Shown here: one piece after another, positions 16,128 to 25,510 of the stretch | Layout: every line of letters starts with the position of its first letter | Numbering within the stretch: the first letter of the stretch is position 1 | Assembly (NCBI RefSeq): GCF_031884435.1 | Contig: NZ_CP134779.1 | Span: 4,340,001-4,404,000, forward strand | DNA length: 64,000 nt | Direction: 5' to 3' | Source: Bosea sp. 685 | GTDB lineage: Bacteria > Pseudomonadota > Alphaproteobacteria > Rhizobiales > Beijerinckiaceae | Notes under the pieces: generated by a model | Told to the model about the DNA's origin: nothing | Database searches by the model: none | Seen by the model: only the letters and a program-made list of their open reading frames with translations | Translations under genes and position numbers: made by a program

Positions 16128-18431
16128 ATGGCCAAGAGTACCTTGTCGGCGGATATGCGCTCGGGCGCGCTCGTCTACCATCGCAGCCCACGCCCCGGTA
16201 AGATCGAAATCCAGGCGACCAAGCCGCTCGGCAACCAGCGCGATCTGGCGCTGGCCTATTCGCCCGGCGTGGCTGCCGCCTGCGAGGCGATCGTCGACGA
16301 TCCCAGCCAGGCCGCCGAACTGACCTCGCGCCAGAACCTCGTCGCCGTCATCACCAACGGCACCGCCGTGCTCGGCCTCGGCGATATCGGGCCGCTCGCC
16401 TCCAAGCCGGTGATGGAGGGCAAGGCGGTCCTGTTCAAGAAATTCGCCGGTATCGACTGCTTCGACATCGAGGTCGAGCAGAAGAACATCGAGAAATTCG
16501 TCGAGGTCGTCGCGGCGCTGGAGCCGACCTTCGGCGGCATCAATCTCGAGGACATCAAGGGTCCGGAATGCTTCGAGATCGAGGAGCAGCTCAAGGCCCG
16601 GATGCAGATCCCGGTCTTCCATGACGACCAGCACGGCACGGCGATCATCGTCAGCGCGGCGGTCCTGAACGGGCTCGATCTCGCCGGCAAGCATATCGGC
16701 GAGGTCAAGATCGTCGTCTCCGGCGCGGGCGCCGCCGCGCTCGCCTGCCTCAACCTGCTGGTCTCGCTCGGGGCCCAGCGCCGGAATATCTGGGTCACCG
16801 ACCTCGAAGGCGTGGTCCATAAGGGCCGCAACACGCTGATGGATCGCTGGAAGGAGATCTATGCGCAGGAGACCGACGCCCGCACGCTGGCCGAGGTCAT
16901 CGGCGGCGCCGACATCTTCCTCGGCCTCTCCGCCGCGGGCGTGCTCAAGCCCGAGATGGCCAAGCAGATGGCCGCCAAGCCCCTGATCCTGGCGCTCGCC
17001 AACCCCAACCCCGAGATCACGCCGGAAGACGCTCTTGCCGTGCGCCCGGACGCGATGATCTGCACCGGGCGCTCGGACTATCCGAACCAGGTCAACAACG
17101 TCCTGTGCTTCCCCTATATCTTCCGCGGCGCGCTCGACGTGCAGGCGACGACGATCAACGAGGCGATGAAGCTCGCAGCCGTGCGCGCTATCGCCGCGCT
17201 CGCCCGCGAGGCGACCTCGGACATCGCGGCGCGCGCCTATGGCGGCGAGGCCTCGACCTTTGGCGCGACCTCGCTGATCCCCAACCCCTTCGATCCGCGC
17301 CTGATCCTGCGCATCGCGCCGGCCGTCGCCGAGGCCGCGATGGCGACCGGCGTCGCGCGCAAGCCGCTCGAGGATGTCGAGGCCTATCGCGAGGATCTGT
17401 CGCGCTTCGTCTTCCGCTCCGGCTTCATCATGAAGCCGCTCTTCGCTCTGGCGAAGGCCGACCCCAAGCGCGTGATCTATGCCGAGGGCGAGGATGAGCG
17501 CGTGCTGCGCGCCGCCCAGGTTGCGCTCGAGGAAGGGCTCGCGATCCCGATCCTGATCGGCCGCCCGAGCGTGATCGAGACGCGCATCGAGCGCTTCGGC
17601 CTGTCGATCAAGCCCGGCCGGGATTTCGAACTGATCAATCCGGAGGACGATCCGCGCTATCGCGACTACGTCCAGACCTATCTCGACATCGCCGGCCGGC
17701 GCGGCATCACGCCCGATGCCGCCCGCTCGCTGGTGCGCACCAACAACACGGTGATCGCGGCGCTGGCCGTGGCGCGCGGCGAGGCCGACGCCATGATCGC
17801 CGGGCTGGAGGGGCGCTATCTCTCGCGGCTGCGGCACATCAAGGACATCATCGGCCTGCAACCCGGCGTCTGCGACATCTCGGCGATGACCTTGATCATC
17901 ACCAACAAGGGCGCCTTCTTCCTGGCCGACACGCATGTGAAGGCCGATCCGACCGCCGAAGAGATCGCCGACATGACGGTGCTCGCGGCGAGCCATGTCG
18001 CGCGCTTTGGCATCGAGCCCAAGATCGCCTTGCTCTCGCATTCGGATTTCGGCGCCGCCGACACGCCCTCCTCGCTCAAGATGCGCAAGGCGCTCGGCCT
18101 GATCCGCGAGCGTGCGCCGGAGCTGGAATGCGATGGCGAGATGGAGGCCGACACCGCGCTCGTCGCCATGGTGCGCGAGCGCGTGCTGCCGTCGTCGCGC
18201 CTGAAGGGCGTCGCCAACGTCCTGATCTTCCCCAATCTCGACGCCGCCAACATCGCCTATCAATTCGCCAAGGTGCTGGCGGACGCGCTGCCCGTCGGGC
18301 CGATCCTGATCGGCGCGGCCAAGCCCGCCCATATCCTCACCGGCTCGGTGACGGCGCGCGGCGTCGTCAACATGACGGCGCTGGCGGTGGTCGAGGCGCA
18401 GGAACGGGCGGCGGCCGCAGTGGCTGGCTGA
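16128..18431 (+). CDS. maeB: NADP-dependent malic enzyme with C-terminal phosphotransacetylase-like domain
   Basis: A 767-residue MaeB. The malic enzyme N-terminal domain (about 15-150) includes [28 protein letters not shown] and GGINLEDIK. The NAD(P)-binding domain follows ([28 protein letters not shown]). From about 425 to 755 is a phosphotransacetylase-like domain ([30 protein letters not shown]) that in MaeB proteins is regulatory rather than catalytic. It decarboxylates malate to pyruvate, giving NADPH and linking the TCA cycle to gluconeogenesis. The length fits the two-domain type. A GTG at 16122 in the same frame is a possible alternative start; the ATG at 16128 is preferred. Confidence 0.96.
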   Translation: MAKSTLSADMRSGALVYHRSPRPGKIEIQATKPLGNQRDLALAYSPGVAAACEAIVDDPSQAAELTSRQNLVAVITNGTAVLGLGDIGPLASKPVMEGKAVLFKKFAGIDCFDIEVEQKNIEKFVEVVAALEPTFGGINLEDIKGPECFEIEEQLKARMQIPVFHDDQHGTAIIVSAAVLNGLDLAGKHIGEVKIVVSGAGAAALACLNLLVSLGAQRRNIWVTDLEGVVHKGRNTLMDRWKEIYAQETDARTLAEVIGGADIFLGLSAAGVLKPEMAKQMAAKPLILALANPNPEITPEDALAVRPDAMICTGRSDYPNQVNNVLCFPYIFRGALDVQATTINEAMKLAAVRAIAALAREATSDIAARAYGGEASTFGATSLIPNPFDPRLILRIAPAVAEAAMATGVARKPLEDVEAYREDLSRFVFRSGFIMKPLFALAKADPKRVIYAEGEDERVLRAAQVALEEGLAIPILIGRPSVIETRIERFGLSIKPGRDFELINPEDDPRYRDYVQTYLDIAGRRGITPDAARSLVRTNNTVIAALAVARGEADAMIAGLEGRYLSRLRHIKDIIGLQPGVCDISAMTLIITNKGAFFLADTHVKADPTAEEIADMTVLAASHVARFGIEPKIALLSHSDFGAADTPSSLKMRKALGLIRERAPELECDGEMEADTALVAMVRERVLPSSRLKGVANVLIFPNLDAANIAYQFAKVLADALPVGPILIGAAKPAHILTGSVTARGVVNMTALAVVEAQERAAAAVAG

Positions 18432-18457
18432 GGCCTGCTTTCCGGGAGCCGCGCCGT

Positions 18458-18603
18458 CATTCCGGGGCGATCCGAAGGATCGAGCCCGGAACCCATTAAC
18501 ACCGGCTCACCCGTCATGGTCGGGCTTGTCGCGACCATCCACGCCTTCCGGCGGCGAGGTCTGTGTTCAAGACGTGGATGCTCGCCACGAGGGCGAGCAT
18601 CAC
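18458..18603. repeat. Composite palindromic repeat (half class B plus class C)
   Basis: gtcattccggggcgatcc and atcgagcccggaaccc form the class B half at the left. Class C follows from cccgtcatggtcgggcttgt through accatccacgcc, aagacgtggatgctcgcc to gcgagcatcacgg. It occupies most of the 304-bp gap before the peptide-binding protein gene. The rest, 18604-18735, holds that gene's promoter and an aggggagg ribosome-binding site. Confidence 0.75.
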
Positions 18604-18735
18604 GGCAGTTGTTCCAATTCAAACCGTCGGTCTCCAAGACCTGTTTTTACGCCTTGGCAGGCGCTGACAGCCGGGCTCTACTTCCCCCACGATGCCTGTG
18701 CGCCGCAGAGTCGGCCACCGCCAGGGGAGGCTTCC

Positions 18736-20349
18736 ATGTTCGACGTCACGCGCCGCGCCGCGCCCTTCCTGCTTGCCGCAGCCCTTGCCGCAGGCTTGGC
18801 CATCGCCGGCGCGGCGACGGCCGCGGCGCAGGTGGTCTTCCATCGCGGCAATGACGGCGACCCCGAGACGCTCGACGCCCACAAGACCTCGACGGTCACC
18901 GAAGCGCATCTGCTGCGGGACCTCTCCGAGGGGCTGGTCATCCACAGCATGAAGGGCGAAGTCGTGCCCGGCGTCGCCGAGAGCTGGACGATGTCGCCGG
19001 ACGGCAAGACCTATCTCTTCAAGCTGCGCAGCAATGCGAAATGGTCGAATGGCGACCCGGTCACCGCGTCTGACTTCGTGTTCTCGCTGCGGCGGATGGT
19101 GAACCCCGAAACCGGGGCGAAATACGCCAATATCCTCTATCCCATCCTCAATGCCGAAAAGATCAACAAGGCCGCTGCCGACACCAAGCTCGAGGATCTC
19201 GGCGTGAAGGCAATCGACGAGCACACGCTCGAGCTCAAGCTGGAGCGGCCGACGCCCTATCTCCTGGAACTGTTGACGCATCAGAGCGGGCTGCCGGTCC
19301 ATCCGGCCTCGGTCGCGAAGTTCGGCAAGGACTTCGTCAAGCCGGAGAACTGGGTCTCGAACGGCGCCTATGTGCTGAAGGAATTCGTGCCCAACTCCCA
19401 TATCCGGCTCGACAAGAACCAGGCCTTCCACGACGCCGCCAACGTCAAGATCGACACGGTGATCTATTACCCCTCCTCGGATCTGGCCGCCGCGGCGCGC
19501 CGCTTCCAGGCCGGCGAACTGCACCTGACCACCGACATCCCGGCCGACCAGATCAAGCAATTGCGCGAGAAGCTCGGCGACCAGGTCAAGGTCGGGCCGT
19601 ATCTGGGCACCTATTTCCTGATCATCAACAGCGCCAAGAAGCCCTTCGACGATGTCCGCGTGCGCCGGGCGCTGTCATTGGTGATCGACCGCGAATTCAT
19701 CGCCGACGAGATCTGGAGCGGCACGATGCTGCCGGCCTATGGCGTGATCCCGCCCAATATCGGCAATTACGGCGAGCGCGCCGAGGCCGACTTCAAGAAC
19801 GCCTCGCCGCTTGACCGCGAGGACGAGGCGAAGAAGCTGCTCGCCGCCGCAGGCTTCGGCCCCGGAGTGCCGCTCAAGGTCCAGCTGCGCTACAACACCA
19901 CCGACAACAACCGCCGCACCATGATCGCCATCGCCGAGCAGTGGAAGGCGATCGGCGTCGAGACCTCCTTCATCAACACCGACGGCAAGACGCATTTCGC
20001 CTTCCTGCGCGACGGCGGCGATTTCGACGTCGCCCGCTATGGCTGGATCGGCGATTATTCCGACCCGCAGAACTTCCTGTTCCTGTTCCAGAGCGACAAT
20101 ACCGGCTTCAATTCGGGCAAATACGACAACCCGACCTTCGACAAGCTGATGAAGACCGCCGCCGACGAGGTCGACCTCGTCAAGCGCGCCGCGATCCTGC
20201 GCGAGGCTGACGCGATCCTGGCCGCCGACGTGCCCTGGATCCCGATCCTGTATTACTCGACCAAGAACCTGGTCTCGCCCAAGCTGGTCGGCTTCGAGCA
20301 GAACCTGCGTGGGGCGATCCCGACGCGGTTCTTGAGCCTGAAGCCCTAG
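18736..20349 (+). CDS. Oligopeptide-type ABC transporter substrate-binding protein
   Basis: The ATG at 18736, 5 bp after aggggagg, gives 537 residues. The signal peptide (about 1-32) ends AAAQ, so the protein is periplasmic. The rest is a SBP_bac_5 protein: DPETLDAHKTSTVTEAHLLRDLSEGL, GKTYLFKLRSNAKWSNGDPVTASDFVFSLRR, and later DVRVRRALSLVIDR and DVARYGWIGDYSDPQNFL. It resembles OppA/MppA/DppA binding proteins for peptides. It belongs with the two permeases and fused ATPase at 21648-25348, but an IS110 element now separates it from them. Confidence 0.94.
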   Translation: MFDVTRRAAPFLLAAALAAGLAIAGAATAAAQVVFHRGNDGDPETLDAHKTSTVTEAHLLRDLSEGLVIHSMKGEVVPGVAESWTMSPDGKTYLFKLRSNAKWSNGDPVTASDFVFSLRRMVNPETGAKYANILYPILNAEKINKAAADTKLEDLGVKAIDEHTLELKLERPTPYLLELLTHQSGLPVHPASVAKFGKDFVKPENWVSNGAYVLKEFVPNSHIRLDKNQAFHDAANVKIDTVIYYPSSDLAAAARRFQAGELHLTTDIPADQIKQLREKLGDQVKVGPYLGTYFLIINSAKKPFDDVRVRRALSLVIDREFIADEIWSGTMLPAYGVIPPNIGNYGERAEADFKNASPLDREDEAKKLLAAAGFGPGVPLKVQLRYNTTDNNRRTMIAIAEQWKAIGVETSFINTDGKTHFAFLRDGGDFDVARYGWIGDYSDPQNFLFLFQSDNTGFNSGKYDNPTFDKLMKTAADEVDLVKRAAILREADAILAADVPWIPILYYSTKNLVSPKLVGFEQNLRGAIPTRFLSLKP

Positions 20350-20377
20350 AACGGCCGTTGTCACCGGAACCACGCCG

Positions 20378-20401
20378 TCATCCCGGACGCAGCGAAGCGG
20401 A
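20378..20401. repeat. Left part of a class D palindromic repeat split by IS110
   Basis: cgtcatcccggacgcagcgaag is the left end of the class D unit whose other part is at 21553-21622. An uninterrupted relative lies at 30597-30705, where a gcgaagcggag segment runs directly into gccgggatcc. Confidence 0.7.
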
Positions 20402-20416
20402 GAGCAACTGTCATGT

Positions 20417-21364
20417 TCAGCTTGCTTTGTTGTTGAATTGCCAGGGTTTTTGATTGCGCGCCATGGCGTTGAGAACGACGAGGATACGTCTGGCGAGTGC
20501 GATGAGGGCGACTTTGGCGGCTTTGCCGGCTTTGCGCAGGCCGTCATAGATGGCCTTGGCCCAGGGATTGTGGAGCTTGGCTGCGAAGGCGGCGAGGTAG
20601 AGGCTGCGCCGCAGGGCGTCGCGTCCGGCTTCGATGTGGCTGATGCCGCGGGATTTGCCGCTGTCGTACGGATAGGGAGCGACGCCGGCCAGCGCCGCAG
20701 CCTTCCTGGCGTCGATATGGCCGAGTTCAGGCATCTCGGCGAGGAGGACCCGGATGGTGTTGGGTCCGATACCGGTCATGCTGTCGAGGAGCTCGGCCTT
20801 GGCGCTGAACTCCTCATCGGCTGCGATCAACACTTCGATGGCGGCCTGGGCTTGCTTCACGGTACTGCGGATGGCGTCCATCTCGGTCTCGATCACGCGG
20901 CGCAGGGCCTCGACCTCGATGTGATCGAGGCGGTTCTGCAGGCGCAGGAGGTAGGCTTGCGCCCGGGCGATCTCACGCGACCAGAGCGTCAGCTCCTGCT
21001 GCGAGAGGCTGGGCTTTGGGAAGGGCCTGGCCTCGTGGGCGACGAGGAAATCGGCGATCAGGCGGGCATCGAGCGGATCGGTCTTGGCGCGGTTGCCGCG
21101 TGCCTTGGCGAATTGACGGCAGCGCCAACTATCGACCATCAGCACGGTGAAGCCCGCCTCGCGAAACAGGCTGACGGCAAGCCGTTCATATCCGCCGGTC
21201 GGTTCCATGCCGACGGTGGTGAAGCCGGCCTGCAGCAGACGCTTGATCTGCGCCAGGATGGCCGGCGCGGTATTGTCGATCCGCACGACCTTGCTGGCGA
21301 TGGCAAGGTCGAGCCAGCCTTTGGAAACGTCGATGCCGACGGGGCTGTTCTGTGTCATGGTCAT
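20417..21364 (-). CDS. IS110-family transposase (DEDD recombinase)
   Basis: A 315-residue transposase. The N-terminal RuvC-like DEDD domain begins VGIDVSKGWLDLAI (first catalytic Asp), with GMEPTGGYERLAV and RGNRAKTDPLDARLIADFL further on. The C-terminal Transposase_20 domain has MTGIGPNTIRVLLAEMPELG and ALAGVAPYPYDSGKSRG with its essential serine region. All key motifs look intact, so the enzyme may be active. Start is one of three clustered ATGs (21370, 21364, 21358). The open frame continues upstream to 21802 but that part is non-coding IS end and flanking repeat. The protein is not disrupted. Confidence 0.93.
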   Translation of the reverse strand: MTMTQNSPVGIDVSKGWLDLAIASKVVRIDNTAPAILAQIKRLLQAGFTTVGMEPTGGYERLAVSLFREAGFTVLMVDSWRCRQFAKARGNRAKTDPLDARLIADFLVAHEARPFPKPSLSQQELTLWSREIARAQAYLLRLQNRLDHIEVEALRRVIETEMDAIRSTVKQAQAAIEVLIAADEEFSAKAELLDSMTGIGPNTIRVLLAEMPELGHIDARKAAALAGVAPYPYDSGKSRGISHIEAGRDALRRSLYLAAFAAKLHNPWAKAIYDGLRKAGKAAKVALIALARRILVVLNAMARNQKPWQFNNKAS

Positions 21365-21552
21365 AAGCATCCCAGGCTTGGAAGCGAGGTCAAAAGCCCC
21401 GTGCAACTGTTCGGACTGGCTTGGGTGCGGCCGACTGCTCTTGCTCTGTTCAACCTCTTGAGGGCTGACCGGGATCTCGGCATCTCGACCGCGCCGGCTG
21501 GGGATGGCCGTCCCCGGCCGGCCAAACCATCTTACACAGTCTGCCTTTCCAA
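21365..21552 (-). ncRNA. Candidate IS110 bridge RNA (non-coding left end)
   Basis: About 188 nt precede the recombinase gene inside the element and have no coding role. IS110-group elements are known to express a bridge RNA from this end, with two loops pairing to target and donor DNA. Read on the minus strand, the segment has a strong hairpin near 21480-21530 (arms gccggccgggg and ccccagccggc) and further structured stretches toward the gene. Loop-to-DNA pairing was not worked out. The call rests on family knowledge, position and one visible hairpin. Confidence 0.5.
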
Positions 21553-21622
21553 TCCGGGATCCATCGTAGAGTTCACTGCCCTTCGATGGATCCCGGGTCG
21601 ACCTGTGGTCGCCCGGGATGAC
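21553..21622. repeat. Right part of the class D palindromic repeat split by IS110
   Basis: tccgggatccatcg and cgatggatcccggg face each other, and cgcccgggatgacg closes the unit by matching cgtcatcccgg at 20378. The permease gene begins 25 bp beyond. Confidence 0.7.
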
Positions 21623-21647
21623 GCCGAGGGTTTCATGAAGGACCTGA

Positions 21648-22568
21648 ATGCTCCCCTTCATCCTGCGCCGCCTCGCGACCGCGATCCCGACGCTCTTCGT
21701 CGTGGTGACGCTGTCGTTCTTCCTGATGCGCGTCGCGCCCGGCGGGCCGTTCGATCTCGAGCGGCCGCTGGAAGCCAAGGTGATGGAGAACCTGCGGCGC
21801 ATCTACCAGCTCGACCAGCCGCTCCTTCAGCAATACCTGACCTATCTCGGCGCGCTGCTGCGCGGCGATTTCGGCCCATCCTTCTATTTCCGCGATTTCT
21901 CGATCGGCGAATTGTTCGCACAGGGCCTGCCGGTCTCGATGCGGCTCGGCGCCTCGGCCCTGGCGCTCGCCCTGCTGATCGGCGGGCCGCTGGGAGCGCT
22001 TGCCGCCTTCCGCCAGAACGGCAATGCCGACCATGCGGTGATGGGCTTCGCCGCGGCCGGCATCACCATCCCCAATTTCGTCGTTGCACCGGTGTTGCAG
22101 ATCGTCTTCGGGCTGACGCTGGCCTGGCTGCCGGTCGGCGGCTGGAATGGCGGGGCCTTGCGCAACGTCATCCTGCCGGTCGTCACGCTCGCGCTGCCGC
22201 AGATCGCGGTGATCGCGCGCATGACGCGGGCAGCCATGATCGAGACCCTGCGCGCCAACCATATCCGCACCTTGCGCGCCCAGGGGCTCGACGGTTCGAC
22301 GGTCGCGTTGCATGCGCTTAGGGCCTCGGCCCTGCCGGTCGTCTCCTATCTCGGCCCGGCGGCGGCGGCGCTTCTCACCGGCTCGGTCGTGGTCGAGACG
22401 ATCTTCGGCATTCCCGGCATCGGCCGCTATTTCGTCGAGGGTGCGCTCAACCGCGACTACACGCTGGTGATGGGCACGGTCGTCGTCATTGCCGTCTTCG
22501 TGCTCGTCTTCAACCTCGCGGTCGATCTGCTCTACGCCCTGCTCGACCCCCGCGTCAGGCTGGATTGA
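21648..22568 (+). CDS. Peptide-type ABC transporter permease (OppB/DppB-like)
   Basis: A 306-residue inner-membrane permease. It opens MLPFILRRLATAIPTLFVVVTLSFFLMRVAPGGPF, the standard OppB start with the first transmembrane helix. About six hydrophobic segments are visible. The EAA loop is ARMTRAAMIETLRANHIRTLRAQGL near 190-215. It partners the OppC-like permease that starts 11 bp after its stop. Substrate is probably an oligopeptide, judged from the binding protein at 18736. The promoter that once lay between the binding protein and this gene, if any, is now interrupted by IS110. Confidence 0.93.
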   Translation: MLPFILRRLATAIPTLFVVVTLSFFLMRVAPGGPFDLERPLEAKVMENLRRIYQLDQPLLQQYLTYLGALLRGDFGPSFYFRDFSIGELFAQGLPVSMRLGASALALALLIGGPLGALAAFRQNGNADHAVMGFAAAGITIPNFVVAPVLQIVFGLTLAWLPVGGWNGGALRNVILPVVTLALPQIAVIARMTRAAMIETLRANHIRTLRAQGLDGSTVALHALRASALPVVSYLGPAAAALLTGSVVVETIFGIPGIGRYFVEGALNRDYTLVMGTVVVIAVFVLVFNLAVDLLYALLDPRVRLD

Positions 22569-22578
22569 GCATGGCGCG

Positions 22579-23730
22579 ATGAGTGATTTGCCCCCCAGTT
22601 CCTTGCCTCCAAGCCCCGTACCTCTCACTCCCCTGCCCACGATCGGCCGCTCGCTCTGGCAGGATGCGCGCAACCGCCTGATGCGCAACCGCGCGGCAAG
22701 GCTGAGCCTGATCGTGCTGGGGCTGATGGCGCTCTCCTGCGTCGCCGGCCCCTGGCTCACCGGCCACCCTTACGACCGGGTCTATCCCGACTATGTCCGC
22801 GTGCCCGCCAGCCTGGAGAGCTATCCGAAAGCCGAGGCGATCCCCGCCGCCGTCCAGCGCATCGCCGCCCGCATCCGCGCGACACCGGGCGATGTCGTGG
22901 TCGCGGGCGAGAGCTTGCTGATGACGCTGACCTCGCCGCGGCCGATCGACCAGCGCCTGCTGGTCTATTTCGACCGCTCCGACCAGTTCGGCACGCCCCG
23001 GATCACGGCGAATGAAGAGGATGGCCGCAGGCTTGCCGTCGAGGTCCCGCTCAAGCGGCAGCGTTTCCTGTTCGGCACGGATGCGAATGGCCGCGATCTC
23101 CTGACCCGCACCCTGATCGCGGGGCGCGTCTCGCTCGCCATCGGCCTGCTCGCGACCGGCGTCGCGCTGATCATCGGCGTGCTCTACGGCGCAACCGCCG
23201 GCTATCTCGGCGGGCGCATCGACATGCTGATGATGCGCGTGGTCGATGTGCTCTACGCCCTGCCCTTCATCTTCTTCGTCATCCTGCTGGTGGTGTTCTT
23301 CGGCCGGAACTTCATCCTGATGTTCCTGGCGGTGGGGGCGATCGAATGGCTCGACATGGCCCGGATCGTCCGGGGCCAGACGCTCTCGCTCAAGCGGCAG
23401 GAATATGTGCTGGCGGCCGAGGCGCTGGGCGTCACCACGGGTGGCATCATCTGGCGCCACATCATCCCCAACACGCTCGGCCCCGTGATCGTCTATGTCA
23501 CGCTGCTGGTGCCCAAGGTCATCCTGCTGGAGAGCTTCCTGTCCTTCCTCGGGCTCGGCGTGCAGGAGCCGATGACGAGCTGGGGCGTGCTGATCTCGGA
23601 CGGCGCGCGCGCCATCCAGGGCGCCTGGTGGATGCTGGTCTTCCCGGCGACCTTCCTGGTGGCGACGCTGTTTGCGCTCAACTTCCTCGGCGACGGCCTG
23701 CGCGACGCGCTCGACCCCAGGGATCGCTAG
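22579..23730 (+). CDS. Peptide-type ABC transporter permease (OppC-like)
   Basis: From ATG 22579 the product has 383 residues. A proline-rich cytoplasmic N terminus and one transmembrane helix (LSLIVLGLMALSCVAGPWLTG) are followed by a long periplasmic segment (about residues 60-170). The BPD_transp_1 core begins at FGTDANGRDLLTRTLIAGRVSLAIGLL. The EAA loop is DMARIVRGQTLSLKRQEYVLAAEALG. The C terminus ends FLGDGLRDALDPRDR, the usual OppC/DppC finish. The extended periplasmic loop is the variant seen in YejE/OppC-type proteins. It is followed by the fused ATPase gene after 1 bp. Confidence 0.93.
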   Translation: MSDLPPSSLPPSPVPLTPLPTIGRSLWQDARNRLMRNRAARLSLIVLGLMALSCVAGPWLTGHPYDRVYPDYVRVPASLESYPKAEAIPAAVQRIAARIRATPGDVVVAGESLLMTLTSPRPIDQRLLVYFDRSDQFGTPRITANEEDGRRLAVEVPLKRQRFLFGTDANGRDLLTRTLIAGRVSLAIGLLATGVALIIGVLYGATAGYLGGRIDMLMMRVVDVLYALPFIFFVILLVVFFGRNFILMFLAVGAIEWLDMARIVRGQTLSLKRQEYVLAAEALGVTTGGIIWRHIIPNTLGPVIVYVTLLVPKVILLESFLSFLGLGVQEPMTSWGVLISDGARAIQGAWWMLVFPATFLVATLFALNFLGDGLRDALDPRDR

Positions 23731-23731
23731 G

Positions 23732-25348
23732 ATGGCGACGAGCGATCCCATCCTCTCGATCCGCGACCTGCGCATCCGCTTCCGCACCAATGACGGCATG
23801 GTCGAGGCCGTGCGCGGCATCGACCTCGATGTCGGCACTGGGGAATTCGTCGCGATCGTCGGCGAGTCCGGCTCGGGCAAGAGCCAGAGCGTCATGGCCG
23901 CCATGGGCCTGCTCGCCGGGAATGGCGAGGCGACGGGCTCGATCCGCTATCGCGGCGCGGAACTGCTCGGCCTCAAGCCCGCCGCGCTCAACGCCTATCG
24001 CGGCCGCAAGCTCGCAATGATCTTCCAGGAGCCGATGACCTCGCTCGATCCGCTGTTCCGGATCGGCGCACAGATCGCCGCGCCCCTGCGCAAGCATCAA
24101 GGCCTGTCGCGCAAGGCGGCACGGACCAGGGCGCTCGAACTGCTCGAACTGGTCAGGATGCCGCGGCCCGAGGCCAGGCTCTCATCCTACCCGCACGAAC
24201 TCTCCGGCGGCCAGCGCCAGCGCGTGATGATCGCGATGGCGCTCGCCAACGACCCCGACATCCTGATCGCCGACGAGCCGACGACGGCGCTGGACGTCAC
24301 CATCGAGGCGGAGATCCTGGCGCTGATCGCCGAGCTGCGCCAGCGGCTCGGCATGGCCGTGATCCTGATCACCCATGACCTCGGGCTCGTGCGCCAGCAT
24401 GCCGAGCGCGTCTATGTGATGAAGGCAGGCGAGGTCGTCGAGAGCGGGACGAAGCGGCAGATCATCAACGCGCCCACGCATCCCTATACGCAGATGCTGC
24501 TCGCAGCCGAGCCGGAAGGCCGCAAACCGCCGCCGCCGGACGGTGCGCCCATCCTGCTCGCGGCGCGGGACCTGCGCGTCAGCTATGATCTGTCGCGCGG
24601 CTACGATCTGTTACGAGGACTCCTGCGCCGCGAGACCGCCCTGCTCCACGCCGTGGACGGCATCGACCTGACGCTGCGGCGCGGCCAGACCATCGGCATC
24701 GTCGGTGAATCCGGCTCCGGCAAGTCGACGCTCGGCAAGGCGGTGCTGAAGCTCGTGCCCTCCTCTGGCACGGTTCGCTTCGAGGATCGCGCCCTCGAGC
24801 CGCTCGACCGCGCCGCGATGCGGCCCTTGCGCAGCAGCCTTCAAGTCGTCTTCCAGGACCCGTTCGGTTCGCTCTCGCCGCGCCTGACGGTCGGCGAGAT
24901 CGTCAGCGAGGGGCTGCTCGTGCATGCGCCTCATCTCACCCGGGCCGAGCGCGACCTGCGCGCCGCGCAGGCCCTGGCCGAGGTCTCGCTCGAGCCCGCC
25001 TTGCGCAACCGCTACCCGCATGAATTCTCGGGCGGCCAGCGCCAGCGCATCGCGATCGCCCGCGCCATGATCCTGCATCCCAAGCTCGTCGTGCTGGACG
25101 AGCCGACTTCGGCGCTCGACCGCACCGTGCAGAAGAGCATCGTCGCGCTGCTCAAGGAGATGCAGGCCCGGCACGCCCTCTCCTATCTCTTCATCAGCCA
25201 TGACCTCGCGGTGGTCCGCGCCATGGCGGACTGGATCATGGTGATGAAGGACGGCCGCGTCGTCGAAAGCGGGCCGACGGAGGCGATCTTCGAGGCGCCG
25301 CAGGCTGATTACACGCGCCGGCTGATCGCGGCTTCGATCAAGGGCTAG
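23732..25348 (+). CDS. Fused dual ATP-binding protein of peptide ABC transporter (OppDF/YejF-like)
   Basis: A 538-residue protein with two complete ABC domains. Each has a Walker A ([10 protein letters not shown] near residue 40; [11 protein letters not shown] near 325), a signature ([16 protein letters not shown]), and a Walker B ([24 protein letters not shown]). It corresponds to OppD and OppF joined, as in YejF. The start ATG at 23732 lies immediately after the stop of the OppC gene. Together with 18736, 21648 and 22579 it forms a complete oligopeptide importer. Confidence 0.95.
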   Translation: MATSDPILSIRDLRIRFRTNDGMVEAVRGIDLDVGTGEFVAIVGESGSGKSQSVMAAMGLLAGNGEATGSIRYRGAELLGLKPAALNAYRGRKLAMIFQEPMTSLDPLFRIGAQIAAPLRKHQGLSRKAARTRALELLELVRMPRPEARLSSYPHELSGGQRQRVMIAMALANDPDILIADEPTTALDVTIEAEILALIAELRQRLGMAVILITHDLGLVRQHAERVYVMKAGEVVESGTKRQIINAPTHPYTQMLLAAEPEGRKPPPPDGAPILLAARDLRVSYDLSRGYDLLRGLLRRETALLHAVDGIDLTLRRGQTIGIVGESGSGKSTLGKAVLKLVPSSGTVRFEDRALEPLDRAAMRPLRSSLQVVFQDPFGSLSPRLTVGEIVSEGLLVHAPHLTRAERDLRAAQALAEVSLEPALRNRYPHEFSGGQRQRIAIARAMILHPKLVVLDEPTSALDRTVQKSIVALLKEMQARHALSYLFISHDLAVVRAMADWIMVMKDGRVVESGPTEAIFEAPQADYTRRLIAASIKG

Positions 25349-25360
25349 TTCCCGCACCGT

Positions 25361-25489
25361 CATTCTCGGGCGCAGCGGAGCGAATACCCGAGAATCTCGA
25401 CGAAGAGATGCTCGGGTCAAGCCCGAGCATGACGGCCCGGAGTGTTCACACGTTCAGGGCCCATGGCTGCGCCATGTCCCGGAATGACG
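25361..25489. repeat. Intergenic palindromic repeats
   Basis: ccgtcattctcgggcgcagcg and cccgagcatgacggcccgg bracket nested arms (acccgagaatctcg, gatgctcgggt). Then ggcccatggctgcgcc and tcccggaatgacgg form a class B half-unit. The repeats lie between convergent genes and may help end transcription. Confidence 0.65.
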
Positions 25490-25510
25490 GTGCGGTTCCA
25501 TCGAAAACGC

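Larger units (their letters stand above)
20402..21552 (-). mobile_element. IS110-family insertion sequence
   Basis: The element holds an IS110 recombinase gene read on the minus strand, about 188 bp of non-coding sequence before it and only about 15 bp after it. This asymmetry, with the long end upstream of the gene, is the IS110-subgroup layout. No terminal inverted repeats are visible, as expected. The flanks are the two parts of one class D palindromic repeat, so the boundaries can be placed to within a few bases by comparison with 30597-30705. Insertion separates the peptide-binding-protein gene from its permease genes. Confidence 0.85.

Noticed and set aside
15906..18332. 808-codon open frame opposite the malic enzyme
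   Set aside because: Shadow of maeB; the product is arginine- and histidine-rich without any recognisable motif.
21371..21802. N-terminal extension of the IS110 transposase
   Set aside because: The frame stays open but crosses the IS end and the flanking repeat. The conserved protein begins at the ATG cluster 21358-21370.
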